Below are positions 34,378 through 43,527 of a stretch of 64,000 bases of DNA, piece after piece. The stretch's first letter is position 1. Every line of letters starts with the position of its first letter. A model generated the notes under the pieces. The model saw nothing but the letters and a program-made list of their open reading frames with translations. It did not search any database and had not been told where the DNA came from. The stretch spans positions 115,492 through 179,491 of the forward strand of contig JAIBCC010000009.1 in NCBI GenBank assembly GCA_019694395.1. Direction: 5' to 3'. The translations under genes and the position numbers were made by a program. This DNA is from Pyrinomonadaceae bacterium (GTDB lineage Bacteria > Acidobacteriota > Blastocatellia > Pyrinomonadales > Pyrinomonadaceae).

Positions 34378-36468
34378 TCACAAATATTTCTTGAACCAAC
34401 CCAACAATTCCGAATAAAAGAAACGGCTGTCTTCACCTTTCAAAATCCAGTGATTCGCATCAGGAAAAACAATCAAACGGCTCGGAACTTTCATCCGTTG
34501 CAAGATTGACCAGTTTTCCAGTGAATTATTGAGCGGAACACGAAAATCCTGTTCACCGACTGTGACGAGAATCGGCGTTTTGAAATTTTTTGCGTAAGCG
34601 GCGGGATTTTGTTCCTGCCAAATCTTTGCATTTTCCCACCACGGCGAACCCATATTTTTTTCGCGTCCGTAAACGGTATCGCTCGTTCCCCATTGTGAAA
34701 CGAGATTGACCAAGCCGGCGTGTGCCACCAGACATTTGTAATGGGTAGTGGAAGCCTCCATCCAGTTTGCCAAATGTCCGCCGTAGCTCGCACCCGCCGC
34801 ACATTGACGCGAACCGTCAATAAACGAATATTTTTTGATGGCTTCATCGGCGGCTTGATTTATTTCATCGCCCGGAGTTTTCAAAGGGTCGCCTTGAATA
34901 TCCTGTGCGAATTTTTCGCCGAATCCGGTTGAGCCGGTGTAATTGGTTAAAAGAACAACGTAACCCGGCGAAGCGATCAAATGATAATTCCAACGAATTC
35001 CCCAGTTATCGCGCCATTGCGAATGCGGTCCGCCGTGCATCAGAACGATCAACGGATATTTTTTATTCGCATCAAATTTCGGCGGAGTGACGAGCATATT
35101 GTGAATTTTCTTGCCGCCTTTGCTCGTGAACCAAAAATGCTGAACAGGAGCAACATCCCATTTTGCCAGCGCGTCTTTGTTAAATTCGGTCAAGGCTTTG
35201 CTCGTTTTTGCGGCTAAATCAAGTTTGAAAATTTCGGGTGGATTGATCGCGCTATCCCAGTTGGCAAAAACTGCGTTTGCTTTGGCAGGAATAACTAAAT
35301 TTGTGTAACAGCCTTTGGTTTGCTCCATCGCCAAAGTGACGTTTCCGCCAGTCGCAGGCATCGAATAAACTTTTTCCAAACCGGCATCTTCGGCAGTCAA
35401 ATAAATTGTTTTGCCGTCAGGCGTAAAGGCAAAACTGTTGACGCTGTTATCAAGATTGGTGGTTAAAATTTTGTGATTACCTGTTGCGGTATCAATCGAA
35501 ACTAATTTGCTGATGTTGAAAACTTTATCGTTATTCGGGTTGAACGTGGCGTAAAGAGTTTTTCCATCCGGGCTGAAGGTCGGGCGACCGTAACTGCCGT
35601 CGGCTTTGGTGATTTGTTTCGGTTCACCGCCGTTGGTAGAAACTTGGAAAATCTCCATCGTAGTTTCGGCAAAAGCTCCGTTGGTGCGGTCGGTTGAAGC
35701 GTTAAAGAAAACCGAATTTCCGTCAGGCGACCAAACTGCACCGATTTCATCGTTTCCGCTGCCAATTGCTCCGCCAAACCCTTTTTCTGCCACGAGTTTT
35801 GTTCCTGCCAACAAATCCTTAGCTTTTGCTCCGTCCTGCAATTCCTGCACGAAAAGATGCGTTTGCATTTCGTCAATCCATCTGTCCCAGTTGCGAACGG
35901 GAAACGAGTCAAAAACGCGGGCTTTGTATTTACGGTTTTTGCGCTCTGTCGCAGCTTTTTTGTTGTCTTCATCATTCATCGTGCCGGGATAAACACTGGA
36001 AGCAAATAAAATTGCGCCGCCGTCAGGTCGCCAGTTTGGATTGCGTGCGCCTGTCGAAATATTCGTGACGCGAATCGCTTCGCCGCCTTCTTCGACATTC
36101 AAAACGTAAATTTGAGCGGCATCATCGCCTTCGCGTTTGGCGGAAAAAGCAATTCGTTTGCCGTCGGGCGACCACGCTGCACCGCCTTCGCCGGCTTTGG
36201 AAAAAGTCAAACGGCGCGGTTTTGCACTTCCATCTGCCGGAACAATCCACAAATCGGAGGCTTGTTCTTTTTCGTCATACGCAGGTTCAGTCATTGAAAA
36301 AACAACCCATTTTCCATCGGGGCTTGGAACAGGTGCGCCGACTCTTTTCATCAGCCACATTGATTCGTGCGTGATGACATCTTTGCCTTGCGAAAAAGCA
36401 GTTTGGGCAAAAATAAAGCAAATTGCGATTAGTAAAATTAGACGATTGAAATTGATTTTGTTTGGCAT
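34378..36468 (-). CDS. Secreted S9-family prolyl oligopeptidase-like peptidase
   Basis: 696-residue serine peptidase. The signal peptide (LILLIAICFIFAQTAFSQ) ends near residue 27. A TolB/DPP-type beta-propeller (about 35-420) has repeats such as PSPDGKWVVFSM, WSPDGKRIAFSA and FSPDGKTLYATF. The catalytic alpha/beta-hydrolase domain follows (about 440-696) with the MHGGPHSQWRDN oxyanion loop, nucleophile GASYGGH, Asp in GEQDFRVPL and His in PDANHWI. It would cleave short peptides outside the cytoplasm. It is the last gene of a run with kinase, sortilin-like and Ser-deaminase genes. Confidence 0.93.
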   Translation of the reverse strand: MPNKINFNRLILLIAICFIFAQTAFSQGKDVITHESMWLMKRVGAPVPSPDGKWVVFSMTEPAYDEKEQASDLWIVPADGSAKPRRLTFSKAGEGGAAWSPDGKRIAFSAKREGDDAAQIYVLNVEEGGEAIRVTNISTGARNPNWRPDGGAILFASSVYPGTMNDEDNKKAATERKNRKYKARVFDSFPVRNWDRWIDEMQTHLFVQELQDGAKAKDLLAGTKLVAEKGFGGAIGSGNDEIGAVWSPDGNSVFFNASTDRTNGAFAETTMEIFQVSTNGGEPKQITKADGSYGRPTFSPDGKTLYATFNPNNDKVFNISKLVSIDTATGNHKILTTNLDNSVNSFAFTPDGKTIYLTAEDAGLEKVYSMPATGGNVTLAMEQTKGCYTNLVIPAKANAVFANWDSAINPPEIFKLDLAAKTSKALTEFNKDALAKWDVAPVQHFWFTSKGGKKIHNMLVTPPKFDANKKYPLIVLMHGGPHSQWRDNWGIRWNYHLIASPGYVVLLTNYTGSTGFGEKFAQDIQGDPLKTPGDEINQAADEAIKKYSFIDGSRQCAAGASYGGHLANWMEASTTHYKCLVAHAGLVNLVSQWGTSDTVYGREKNMGSPWWENAKIWQEQNPAAYAKNFKTPILVTVGEQDFRVPLNNSLENWSILQRMKVPSRLIVFPDANHWILKGEDSRFFYSELLGWFKKYL

Positions 36469-36505
36469 ATTTTGATTTTCGCTGATTTTCTATTTTCTTT
36501 CAATT

Positions 36506-39034
36506 CTATTCGGATAATCCCATTTTCCTAAGCAATTCCTTAAATCGCGGATCGTCTCGCAGAAACTTAAATGGCGGGTCAACTTTGAGTTCGGCAATCT
36601 GCGGTTCGCGTTGCTCATACGCTTTGTTGAGGTAGTCAAAAGTCTTATCTTTGTCTTGGAGTCGGGCATAGTTCAGTGCAATTGTAAAACCCGGCAGATA
36701 AGCATTTTTATCTTTCTCCAAGTCTGTTCTCTGACGATCTAGTTGCCCCTCTAATCGTTTTTGCACAAAACCCTTATAACCGTCTTTTTCAAAATCAAGT
36801 TGAAGTTCTTTAATTCTTTCCGGTCGCTTAACGAAGGTAAGGAATTGCTCAAAAGCTTCCGAATACATCCCATTGGCTTCATAAAGAAGGATGAGATTAT
36901 TGCGAGCCATTATCGAATCAGGAAATAACTCAATGGTTTTCTTAAATTGAGCAACTGCTTCGTCTCGCTTGCCGTTAAGATTAAGCACTCTACCCTTTTG
37001 GCTATTTATGACCATTGCTAAGGGGTCGAGTTCCAAAGCTTTATTTATCTCCAATAATGCTTGATCGAAATTTCCTTGATATTGATAGACTTCTGACAGC
37101 CATTGATGGGCAGACGGATACTTTGGGTCGAGTTCGATGGCTTTCTTTAGCTCTCTCTCAGCTCCCTTAAAATCATAATCATAGTAGAGTAAAATCTGAC
37201 CGAGCGATGCGTGGGCTTCTGCTAGATTCGGTTCAATTTCGATTGCTTTTTGCACCGCCTGTTTTGCCAACGGCATATATTCACTTGGTCTGAAATTGCC
37301 GTAATAAGGCATCAAAACCAATGTGTCGGCAAGTCCCGTGTGGGCGAGTGCGTAGTTGGGGTCAGCAGCGATCGCTTGTTGGAAATACTCTTTTGCTTTT
37401 TGAAAGTCTGCGGTATTTCGTTTGTTCCAATGAAAACGCCCTTTTAAGTAAAGTTGCTGGGCTTCTGAGTTTGCGGTGTAGATTTTACTCACTCGTTCCT
37501 GTTCGTTTGCCGTTAATTTCAAACGGAGTTTATCCGAAACGGTTTTAGCAATCTCGCTCTGTAATGAAACGAGGTCGGATTGCTTCCGATTGTAAGTCTC
37601 GCCCCAAATCTGATCGCCTGTTTTTACATCAACCAACGACAGATACAAAACCAGATCGTTGCCCCGCTGCACGACTCGTCCATTCAAAATCGCCTGCACT
37701 TTCAATTCTTCACCGATCTTCTGCGGTGAAATTTCCTTGCCTTTGTAATAAAAAACGGTGCTTCTCGCCTTGACCGATAAATTAGGAATCTGTGAAAGGC
37801 TGTTGATCAGAGTTTCCGTCATTCCGTCTGACAGATATTCAACTTCTTCATTTTTACTTTCGTTGACGAACGGCATCACGGCAATTGATTCGATTTGTTT
37901 GCCTGAACGATTGGCGAAAAATCCGAAATATGCAATCGCAGAAATTGCTGAAAGTAGAATGATTCCAATAATTGCCGTTGCCAATTTATGACTCTTGGCT
38001 TGATTGGCGGCATATTCGAGACTTGATGAGCTCGTTACATTTTGGGTTGATTGTGCATCTGCTTCGGCTTTCGTTTCTTCAATTGATTTTGACGAATAAA
38101 TTGCCGTCTCGTTTTCGGGGACTAAGTCCGTTGCTACTCCTTTATTCGGCACAATCGAGCGTTCAAGTTCCCCTTGAATGTCCAACGTGCGTCTCAGATT
38201 TTTGAGGTCAATCAACAAATCTCTCGCCGTCTGATACCGCATCTCGGCATCTTTGGTCAGAGTTTTGCGGACGATTCGCTGTAATTCATCAGGCACGTTG
38301 TCCAACAATTTCGGCTCTTTTTCCAGGATCGAAACAATCGTGTGATTGATGGTTTCGCCCGTGAATGGAACTTTGCCTGACAGCATTTCATACAAAACCA
38401 CTCCGAGACTCCAAATATCGGTTCTCGCATCGGTTTCCTTTCCGCGAGCCTGTTCGGGCGACATATACGAAACCGTTCCCATCACCATTCCGGGATTTGT
38501 TTTGATTAATCCTTTGGTCGTATCTTCTAAATCTATTGATTCATCTGTTGGCTTTTGTTCGGTCAACTTAGCGAGTCCAAAATCAAGAACTTTTGCATAA
38601 CCATCTTGCCGGATCATAATATTTTCAGGCTTGATGTCACGGTGAATGATTCCTGCCTGATGTGCAGTTGTGAGTGCTTCGGCGACTTGGACACCGATTT
38701 TTAGGATTGAATTAAGTGAATTTGTTTTCTTTGGCGAAAGCTGTTCGCGCAGAGTTTTGCCTTCAATAAATTCGGTCACGATGTAGTTTGAATCGCCATT
38801 TTCTCCAATCTCGTGAACGGTCAGAATATTCGGATGATTGAGTGCCGAAACGGCTTTTGCTTCCTGGATAAAACGATTCAGTTTATCGGTATCTTTACTA
38901 AATTCTTCGTTCAGGAATTTAATTGCCACTTTCCGATTTAGTTTTGTATCCTGAGCCAAAAAGACCTCACCCATTCCGCCTTTGCCGATTGGGGAAATAA
39001 TTTTGTATTGATTAATGATTGTTCCTTCTTTCAT
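36506..39034 (-). CDS. Transmembrane Ser/Thr kinase with TolB-N-like and TPR domains
   Basis: 842-residue receptor kinase. Unlike the others here it has no N-terminal helical module and starts directly with the kinase (GKGGMG at 17-22, VAIKFL lysine, IIHRDIKPENIMIR, DFGLAKL, MSPEQARGKETDARTD). After an Arg/Lys-poor linker comes a membrane helix (LATAIIGIILLSAISAIAYF), then a segment like the N-terminal domain of TolB/FlgO (IAVMPFVNESKNEEVEYLSDG), then TPR repeats (WLSEVYQYQGNFDQALLEIN). The ATG at 39034 is preferred to the GTG at 39043. It lies 18 bases after the sortilin-like gene and 37 bases before the peptidase gene. No sigma partner is adjacent. Confidence 0.93.
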   Translation of the reverse strand: MKEGTIINQYKIISPIGKGGMGEVFLAQDTKLNRKVAIKFLNEEFSKDTDKLNRFIQEAKAVSALNHPNILTVHEIGENGDSNYIVTEFIEGKTLREQLSPKKTNSLNSILKIGVQVAEALTTAHQAGIIHRDIKPENIMIRQDGYAKVLDFGLAKLTEQKPTDESIDLEDTTKGLIKTNPGMVMGTVSYMSPEQARGKETDARTDIWSLGVVLYEMLSGKVPFTGETINHTIVSILEKEPKLLDNVPDELQRIVRKTLTKDAEMRYQTARDLLIDLKNLRRTLDIQGELERSIVPNKGVATDLVPENETAIYSSKSIEETKAEADAQSTQNVTSSSSLEYAANQAKSHKLATAIIGIILLSAISAIAYFGFFANRSGKQIESIAVMPFVNESKNEEVEYLSDGMTETLINSLSQIPNLSVKARSTVFYYKGKEISPQKIGEELKVQAILNGRVVQRGNDLVLYLSLVDVKTGDQIWGETYNRKQSDLVSLQSEIAKTVSDKLRLKLTANEQERVSKIYTANSEAQQLYLKGRFHWNKRNTADFQKAKEYFQQAIAADPNYALAHTGLADTLVLMPYYGNFRPSEYMPLAKQAVQKAIEIEPNLAEAHASLGQILLYYDYDFKGAERELKKAIELDPKYPSAHQWLSEVYQYQGNFDQALLEINKALELDPLAMVINSQKGRVLNLNGKRDEAVAQFKKTIELFPDSIMARNNLILLYEANGMYSEAFEQFLTFVKRPERIKELQLDFEKDGYKGFVQKRLEGQLDRQRTDLEKDKNAYLPGFTIALNYARLQDKDKTFDYLNKAYEQREPQIAELKVDPPFKFLRDDPRFKELLRKMGLSE

Positions 39035-39052
39035 TTTACCCACTATTTTAGG

Positions 39053-41707
39053 TCAGATTGCCGGTTTGACAATAACATTAGTCGAAACTGTCCGATTAGC
39101 AGCCACAACTGTGATCTGATAAACACCCGGTGGTGCGTCTCGCTTTTTGTCGGTTCGGATGTCCCAAACTATTTCGTTGAGACCTTTCAAACCCGTTGTT
39201 TGCAGGGTTTGAATTAGTTCTCCGTCGGACTTGGAGATTGTAATTGTTACCGTTTGCGCCTCCTTCAACCAATAGTGGATTCGCGCTTTGCCGCGCGGAG
39301 AAAACGGTTCGACTTCCCGCGTCACCCGCCATTTTAGTTTGACCGGGCGGACATCAAAAACGTGCAAATCAGCCGCAGTGTTTTGACTGTTCAGCATTTG
39401 CAACGGACGAACATCCATCAAAAACATACTGCGACCGTGTGTGGCAATAATCAGTTCGGATTCACGCGGATGAATAACCAGATCGTGAACGGGTGTGGTC
39501 GGCAAATCAGCACAGAGCGATTGCCAACTCGCGCCCCGGTCAAGCGAGACATAAACACCCGCATCCGTGCCGACATAGAGCAGATTCGCATTTTGCGGGT
39601 CTTCACGAATGACGTTGATTGATTCGGCGGGCAGGTTGTTGGCGATAGATTTCCAACTTGCCCCAAAGTCAGTCGAGCGATACAGATACGAAGTAAAATC
39701 GTCCTCGCGGTAACCCGTCATCGAAACATAAACAGTTGCCGGTTCATAATCGGAAGCGACGATTCGGCTAATCCATTTTTTCGGCAAACCCTCGCTGATT
39801 TTTTTCCAATTCCTTCCGTCATCTTTGGTTAGATAGAGATTTCCGCCTTCCGTTCCGGCATAAAGGATACCCGGTGCAAAACGCGATTCAGCCAGTGTGG
39901 TGATGGTTCCGGTCGGCACGGCGGCGCGTTCATCAGCGGCAGGCTCGCTGAGGTCGGGGCTGATCGCACGCCATTGTGAACCGCGATTGGTAGATTTAAG
40001 AACGACATTGCCTCCGGCGTAGAGAGTGCGCGGTTCGTGTTGCGAAACAAAGAACGGCGTAAACCAACCAAACCTCCACGGCGCTTCACCGACAGGCGGA
40101 CGCGGACGAATATTCTCGGTGGCTGGACCGCCGGAATAGGGATTTTGGTCAGCCAGATTCATCCGCATCATTGCACCGTTTTGATGTTCATAATAGACAA
40201 ATCGGGAATCGGTCGGGTCGCGCAAAAGGACGAATGCGTCTCCGCCCGTCCATTGATCCAGCCAAACGTGCCGCCACTCATCATTTGCAGCGGGCTCATC
40301 AGCGGGACGAGCATCCGAAGGCGTATAGAGTCCGCCGTTATCCTGCGTTCCGCCGAAAATCGTGTATGGCTCCTGCATATCTACGGACACAAAATAGAAT
40401 TGTCCGATTGGCAGATTATTCAAATGAAGCCACGTTCTTCCGCGGTCATACGACATAAAAACGCCGCCGTCATTGCCCAGTAAGAGCCGATTCGGATTAG
40501 CGGGATCAATCCATAACTCGTGATGATCGAGGTGCATCGCCGTGCCTTCGGTATTATTGACCCGCCGGATGGTTTCGCCGATCCGCTGATAGGTTTTCCC
40601 GCTGTCGGTTGAACGAAAAGCACGATTTCCCAAAATATAGATTTCGTTTTCGTTATCGGGAGAAACCCGGACATCACAAAATTTCCAGCCGTAGATACCG
40701 AAAACCTCATAAATGTCTTCGGTATTTACTTTCTGCCAATTTTCGCCGCGATCTGCGGAACGATAAACTTCGCCGCCGACTATCTTTCGCTGTTGATTGG
40801 AGGCGGCGGATTCGGGCTTCCAGATTGCCCAGTTGTCAATAAAGGCGTAAATTACACGAGAATTTGTCGGCGCAATATCCAGACCGCTCCGCCCTAACGT
40901 TCCTTCGGGCAGACCTCCGCCCAACTGCTTCCAATTGCTGCCGCCGTCGGTGGTTCGGTAAATACCGCTTTCCGTTCCATTCGGCATTTGCCAGGCGGAG
41001 GCAAACAAGGTTCTCGGATCGGATGGATCCATCACCAGATCAATGACGCCGGTTTTCTCACTTATATAGAGAACTTTTTCCCAGGTGCGTCCGCCGTTGG
41101 TTGTGCGAAAGACACCGCGCTCTTTGTTTAAGGAGCGAAAATGTCCCATCGCGGCAACATAAACGATGTCGGGATTTTTGGGATGAATGACGACTTTGCC
41201 GATGTGAAAGGTGTCGGCAAGCCCCATATTTTTCCAGGTCTTTCCGGCATCCGTGGATTTGAAAACGCCCGTTCCGGCATAGGCGGGTCCGCTGTGACGC
41301 GGTTGAACTTCGCCCGTGCCAACCCACAAAATGTCGGGATTTGACGGAGCAACCGCAATGTCGCCGATAGCAAAAGCCGATTCGTGTTCAAAAATCGGCT
41401 CCCAAGTCATTCCATTGTTGACACTTTTCCAAATATTGCCCGCCCCGGGACCGGCATAAATCGTGCTTGAACCGGGCGAGGAAACCGCCAGTGCCTCAAT
41501 TCGTGCCCCTTGCAGCGAAGGTCCGAGAGGTTGCCAACGCATCCCTCTGAAAGGGGAATTTTCGAGCAGTTGAATATGATCTTGCCAAGCCTTGAGGCGC
41601 GTTTCGCCGTCCTGAGCAACGATACGGGCAACGAAAATACACGTCAAAAGCGCGGCGAGACCAATCAACAAACTGGTTTCATATTTTCCGAATTTGCGAA
41701 TTTTCAT
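39053..41707 (-). CDS. Secreted sortilin/BNR-type beta-propeller protein
   Basis: 884-residue exported protein. The signal or anchor segment is LLIGLAALLTCIFVARIVAQ. The body is made of at least ten BNR/Asp-box motifs, for example STDAGKTWKNM, TTNGGRTWEKV, TTDGGSNWKQL, STDSGKTYQRI, SYDRGRTWLHL and SLDRGASWQSL, spread over about 100-720. This is the pattern of VPS10/sortilin-like ten-bladed propellers. The C-terminal 120 residues form an immunoglobulin-like or FlgD-like domain (KARIHYWLKEAQTVTITI, GVYQITVVA). It probably binds proteins or glycans. It starts 6 bases after the Ser-deaminase stop. Confidence 0.88.
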   Translation of the reverse strand: MKIRKFGKYETSLLIGLAALLTCIFVARIVAQDGETRLKAWQDHIQLLENSPFRGMRWQPLGPSLQGARIEALAVSSPGSSTIYAGPGAGNIWKSVNNGMTWEPIFEHESAFAIGDIAVAPSNPDILWVGTGEVQPRHSGPAYAGTGVFKSTDAGKTWKNMGLADTFHIGKVVIHPKNPDIVYVAAMGHFRSLNKERGVFRTTNGGRTWEKVLYISEKTGVIDLVMDPSDPRTLFASAWQMPNGTESGIYRTTDGGSNWKQLGGGLPEGTLGRSGLDIAPTNSRVIYAFIDNWAIWKPESAASNQQRKIVGGEVYRSADRGENWQKVNTEDIYEVFGIYGWKFCDVRVSPDNENEIYILGNRAFRSTDSGKTYQRIGETIRRVNNTEGTAMHLDHHELWIDPANPNRLLLGNDGGVFMSYDRGRTWLHLNNLPIGQFYFVSVDMQEPYTIFGGTQDNGGLYTPSDARPADEPAANDEWRHVWLDQWTGGDAFVLLRDPTDSRFVYYEHQNGAMMRMNLADQNPYSGGPATENIRPRPPVGEAPWRFGWFTPFFVSQHEPRTLYAGGNVVLKSTNRGSQWRAISPDLSEPAADERAAVPTGTITTLAESRFAPGILYAGTEGGNLYLTKDDGRNWKKISEGLPKKWISRIVASDYEPATVYVSMTGYREDDFTSYLYRSTDFGASWKSIANNLPAESINVIREDPQNANLLYVGTDAGVYVSLDRGASWQSLCADLPTTPVHDLVIHPRESELIIATHGRSMFLMDVRPLQMLNSQNTAADLHVFDVRPVKLKWRVTREVEPFSPRGKARIHYWLKEAQTVTITISKSDGELIQTLQTTGLKGLNEIVWDIRTDKKRDAPPGVYQITVVAANRTVSTNVIVKPAI

Positions 41708-41713
41708 ATTAGC

Positions 41714-43306
41714 CTAACAACTCTTGAAAAATGCTTGTCCTTCAGCATTTAAGTCTGCCTCAATCTTTTTAGCGGCTCTGGTGATGGAAAGTCCGCCAAG
41801 ATTGGTGCAGCGCAAAGTATGATGGATTTGATCGCCGACAGCCTTCATTGTGTCAATAACTTCGTCCAGCGGAATCAGGTATCGGTAATCGGATAACGCC
41901 ATATTTGCACACGAAACCGCGTTTGTTGCCGCCATCACATTTCTGCCAAGGCAGGGCGCTTCGACCCGATTGCCGATCGGGTCGCAAATCAATCCGAGCG
42001 AATTTTGCAGAGCAAGCGAGGCAGCACCGATTGATTGTTTCAAAGTCCCGCCTGCCATTCCGACGATTGCCGCTGCTGCCATTCCCGCTCCCGCTCCCGT
42101 TTCTGCCATACAACCGCCGACTTCCGCCGCAAATGTTGCGTGGGCGGTAATGAAAACTCCGATCATTCCGGCGGCGAGCATTGCTTTGACAACTTCATCT
42201 TCGGGCAGATTGAGCGATTGTGCCGTCCCGATAACCGCCCCGGGCAATGCGCCGCACGAACCGGCGGTTGGGGCGGCAACGATGACACCCATCGAGCTTT
42301 TGACTTCCATCATCGCCGAAACATACATAATAATCAGGTTGTTGGCATTTCCCCCGATTAAACGATTATTAGAAAGCTGCTCTTGAAATTGGAGCGATTG
42401 ACTGCCGAGAATCCGGTCGGCGTAGTGTGTTCCTTTTAGTCCGATTTTGATGGCGTTGTCCATAATTCGCACAATCGCCCGCATCTTTTCAAATACTTCC
42501 GTGTGCGAAATATTGCCTCTCGCACTTTCGTAATGAACGGCTAACTCCCATAGATTCAGATTTTTGCCTTCGTTGTAGTCCAACATTTCGGCGCAAGTGA
42601 TAAATGGAACTTGCAAATTCCGGCGGGACATTATCGGTAAAACAGGATGCAGTTTTCTGATAAACAAAACGGATTCAAGAGCGAGTAGCTGATCGAAAAT
42701 TGCCTCGTCGGGAAATGTCTGGGATTTAATTTCAACGAATTCGAGATCATCCTGATGAATCACAATTTCATCAAATTCAGCCTTTGCCCTCACCATCGCG
42801 GCAACCTCGTCGGCGTTTTGGCAATAGACCAGCGTCACAAAAAAATCTCCGGCATTTGAGACTTTTGCCCCGTCTATTTCGATTACTTCGATCATTCCGC
42901 CACCCATCGAAATCGCGGTTAATCGCCGGGTTTCATTTTCATTGGAAAGGGTGATTTGGTAGGTGTTCGGATGATCCGCGCCAATATCACGAATCTCGAT
43001 CGCCACTGAAATTCCGGCTTCGCTAAGATATTTTTCCGATTCCGGCAGACGCTCATCGTCCGCGTTCCAACCGAGAAAACCGCCGAACAATCCCATGTCG
43101 GAGCCTTGATCTTTATGAGTTGTCGCCAGAGAGCCGTTCGGGTCAAATTCGATCAGGATATTTTTGATATTCCCGCCGATCAGGTCACGGCAAAGCCTCG
43201 CAATCCTTAGCGAAGCGGCACAATGCGAACTCGACGGACCGCGCATCACAGGTCCGATGACATCATTAAAAATACTTGGATAGTTTTTCATAAAGTGTTT
43301 CTTCAT
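41714..43306 (-). CDS. sdaA: L-serine ammonia-lyase (iron-sulfur type), fused chains
   Basis: 530-residue cytoplasmic enzyme that deaminates L-serine to pyruvate. The N-terminal beta-type domain has GPVMRGPSSSHCAASLRIAR (about 18-37). The C-terminal alpha-type domain has APTAGSCGALPGAVIG, GGCMAETGAGAGMA and CDPIGNRVEAPCLGRN, whose cysteines fit a 4Fe-4S cluster. The fused order is as in E. coli SdaA, though it is longer (530 against about 455). The first ATG at 43306 overlaps the stop of a relic kinase frame (ATGA); the ATG at 43291 is an alternative. It heads an apparent operon with secreted and signalling genes, an unusual setting for this enzyme. Confidence 0.88.
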   Translation of the reverse strand: MKKHFMKNYPSIFNDVIGPVMRGPSSSHCAASLRIARLCRDLIGGNIKNILIEFDPNGSLATTHKDQGSDMGLFGGFLGWNADDERLPESEKYLSEAGISVAIEIRDIGADHPNTYQITLSNENETRRLTAISMGGGMIEVIEIDGAKVSNAGDFFVTLVYCQNADEVAAMVRAKAEFDEIVIHQDDLEFVEIKSQTFPDEAIFDQLLALESVLFIRKLHPVLPIMSRRNLQVPFITCAEMLDYNEGKNLNLWELAVHYESARGNISHTEVFEKMRAIVRIMDNAIKIGLKGTHYADRILGSQSLQFQEQLSNNRLIGGNANNLIIMYVSAMMEVKSSMGVIVAAPTAGSCGALPGAVIGTAQSLNLPEDEVVKAMLAAGMIGVFITAHATFAAEVGGCMAETGAGAGMAAAAIVGMAGGTLKQSIGAASLALQNSLGLICDPIGNRVEAPCLGRNVMAATNAVSCANMALSDYRYLIPLDEVIDTMKAVGDQIHHTLRCTNLGGLSITRAAKKIEADLNAEGQAFFKSC

Positions 43307-43371
43307 CCGTCTTTGCTGATTGGGGAAATGATTTTGTATTGATTGATGATTGTTCCGTTTTCTATCTTCAT
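43303..43371 (-). pseudogene. Relic of a Ser/Thr kinase N-terminus
   Basis: Reading the minus strand from 43371 gives MKIENGTIINQYKIISPI and then SKDG and a stop. This is the start of the kinase at 39034 (MKEGTIINQYKIISPIGKGG). At DNA level 43312-43356 matches 38981-39025 at 42 of 45 bases. The frame is lost just where the glycine loop should follow. Its stop overlaps the Ser-deaminase ATG. Confidence 0.85.
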
Positions 43372-43410
43372 CTTTTCATTTGATTAAACTTAAAAACTTA
43401 ATGCAAAAGG

Positions 43411-43470
43411 TCATTTCGCAGGTTGGATTCTCAGCCACGCTTTGGCAACATTCCAATCAAAGTGATGAGT
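43411..43470 (-). pseudogene. Relic of an ECF sigma factor C-terminus
   Basis: The minus strand encodes FDWNVAKAWLRIQPAK and a stop, which is the C-terminal helix-turn-helix end of the sigma factors in this window (RDWNMAKAWLRSELGDK in the one ending at 58500). It lies just upstream of the relic kinase start, in the order sigma then kinase found at the three intact loci. Confidence 0.75.
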
Positions 43471-43527
43471 AAAATAAAACGTAAATGATTGATTTTGTTT
43501 GGTATATTTTGATTTTTGTCTAACTCG

